Shown: positions 5,476-6,011 of the stretch, in pieces
Position numbering within the stretch: position 1 is the first letter of the stretch
Layout of the letters: every line of letters starts with the position of its first letter
Source: Anaerolineae bacterium
Lineage (GTDB): Bacteria; Chloroflexota; Anaerolineae; JAAYZQ01
NCBI GenBank assembly: GCA_016929795.1
Contig: JAFGIA010000352.1
Coordinates: 1 to 6,011 of the forward strand
Length of the DNA stretch: 6,011 bases
Reading direction: 5' to 3'
Position numbers and translations under genes: made by a program
The notes under the pieces: generated by a model
What the model was told of the DNA's origin: nothing
The model's input: the letters and a program-made list of their open reading frames with translations, nothing else
Databases searched by the model: none

Positions 5476-6011
5476 TCACTCGCCGGCAGGCACGTCGAAC
5501 CCCTCTTCGCGCAGCAGGGCATCCAGGTTGTCCAGCAGCCGCTCTACCTGCTGCACGATTCGATCCCCAGGCGAGCACGCTGCCTCGAGCACCGCCGTAA
5601 CCTGGCCGGCCATCCCTGCCGGCAGCCGCTCGCATTCTGCCGCCGCCCACTCGACCAGCCGCTTCTCGCCAGGGTGCAGCACCCTGTTGAGCGCAAACAG
5701 CACGTCGAAATAGCTGGCCAGCAGCGCCGCCACCCGGTGATTCACGCTCACCAGGTCGGTGCGCCGGCTCGCCTTTTCGATCTGGTGTGCATAGGCCGGA
5801 ATCACCTGGCGCAGCACGGCGTGGTTCTTGCAGACGATCTCTTGCCTGAGCGCTTCCGGGTACGCCCGCTCGCTCTGCCGCTTCAAGCCCGCAAGCCAGC
5901 CATCGCGATCGAACAGCGGCCTGGCGTGGCGAATCGTGCGCCACAGGCAGGTAGTGTAGCCCAGGCTCGCCTGGTGCCCGCGCCAGACGCGGTCGAGCTC
6001 GCCCTCCACCC
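5476..6011 (-). CDS. C-terminal part of a nucleotidyltransferase-like helical protein, 5' end outside window
   Basis: The last 177 residues and the TGA stop are present; the gene enters from the right edge. The reading frame is open to the edge and the GTG at 6007-6009 is probably an internal valine. The segment is alpha-helical, with the best-preserved-looking stretch NHAVLRQVIPAYAHQIEKAS followed by DLVSVNHRVAALLASY and FDVLFALNRVLHPGEKRLVEW. I associate this pattern with the C-terminal region of bacterial proteins that carry an N-terminal nucleotidyltransferase domain (often labelled DUF4037-like or nucleotidyltransferase domain-containing). The catalytic GS...D.D motif would lie outside the window, so neither activity nor substrate can be stated. 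There is a 73-bp gap to the lipoprotein start, with no clear terminator or promoter. Confidence 0.6.
   Translation of the reverse strand, partial: VEGELDRVWRGHQASLGYTTCLWRTIRHARPLFDRDGWLAGLKRQSERAYPEALRQEIVCKNHAVLRQVIPAYAHQIEKASRRTDLVSVNHRVAALLASYFDVLFALNRVLHPGEKRLVEWAAAECERLPAGMAGQVTAVLEAACSPGDRIVQQVERLLDNLDALLREEGFDVPAGE

Overview
The window is GC-rich bacterial DNA in which every credible gene lies on the minus strand, so transcription runs from high to low coordinates. Protein content points to a member of the Chloroflexota, probably Anaerolineae-like: a very large MalT-type ATPase with a C-terminal BTAD domain in place of a LuxR helix-turn-helix, a secreted formylglycine-generating-enzyme-like protein carrying an 'LPLV.R' segment, and a small lipoprotein of the DUF3887 type. 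This assignment comes from remembered family resemblance and was not checked by a search.

Layout in order of transcription. The right edge (5476-6011) holds the C-terminal part of a helical protein resembling nucleotidyltransferase-domain proteins. After a 73-bp gap comes a DUF3887-like lipoprotein (4962-5402). Only 38 bp further on begins a 1142-residue STAND-class transcriptional regulator (1495-4923) with an N-terminal MalT-like ATPase, a long TPR region, a HEAT-like segment and a C-terminal winged-helix plus BTAD module. An intergenic stretch (1320-1494) carries a hairpin, an 11-bp-period direct repeat and an extended -10 promoter candidate. It is followed by a 77-codon small protein (1086-1319) and then a secreted, cupredoxin-like plus FGE-sulfatase-domain protein that runs off the left edge (1-942). 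That last gene has no stop codon in the window, so a search restricted to complete reading frames would miss it.

The lipoprotein and the regulator are close enough to be co-transcribed; a role in sensing an envelope or extracellular signal is only inference. The small protein and the FGE-like protein may form a second unit from the promoter near 1370.

The most unusual signal is a set of short palindromic or repetitive elements inside reading frames: a perfect 13-bp inverted repeat in the regulator (2481-2513), a longer imperfect inverted repeat in its ATPase domain (4694-4743), a perfect 8-bp inverted repeat in the tail of the small gene (1125-1142), and three ACACGGAT repeats in the FGE-like gene (546-572). 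They sit at domain boundaries, loops or tails, which suggests that small repeats have been accepted in frame by host genes, much as palindromic elements are in Rickettsia.
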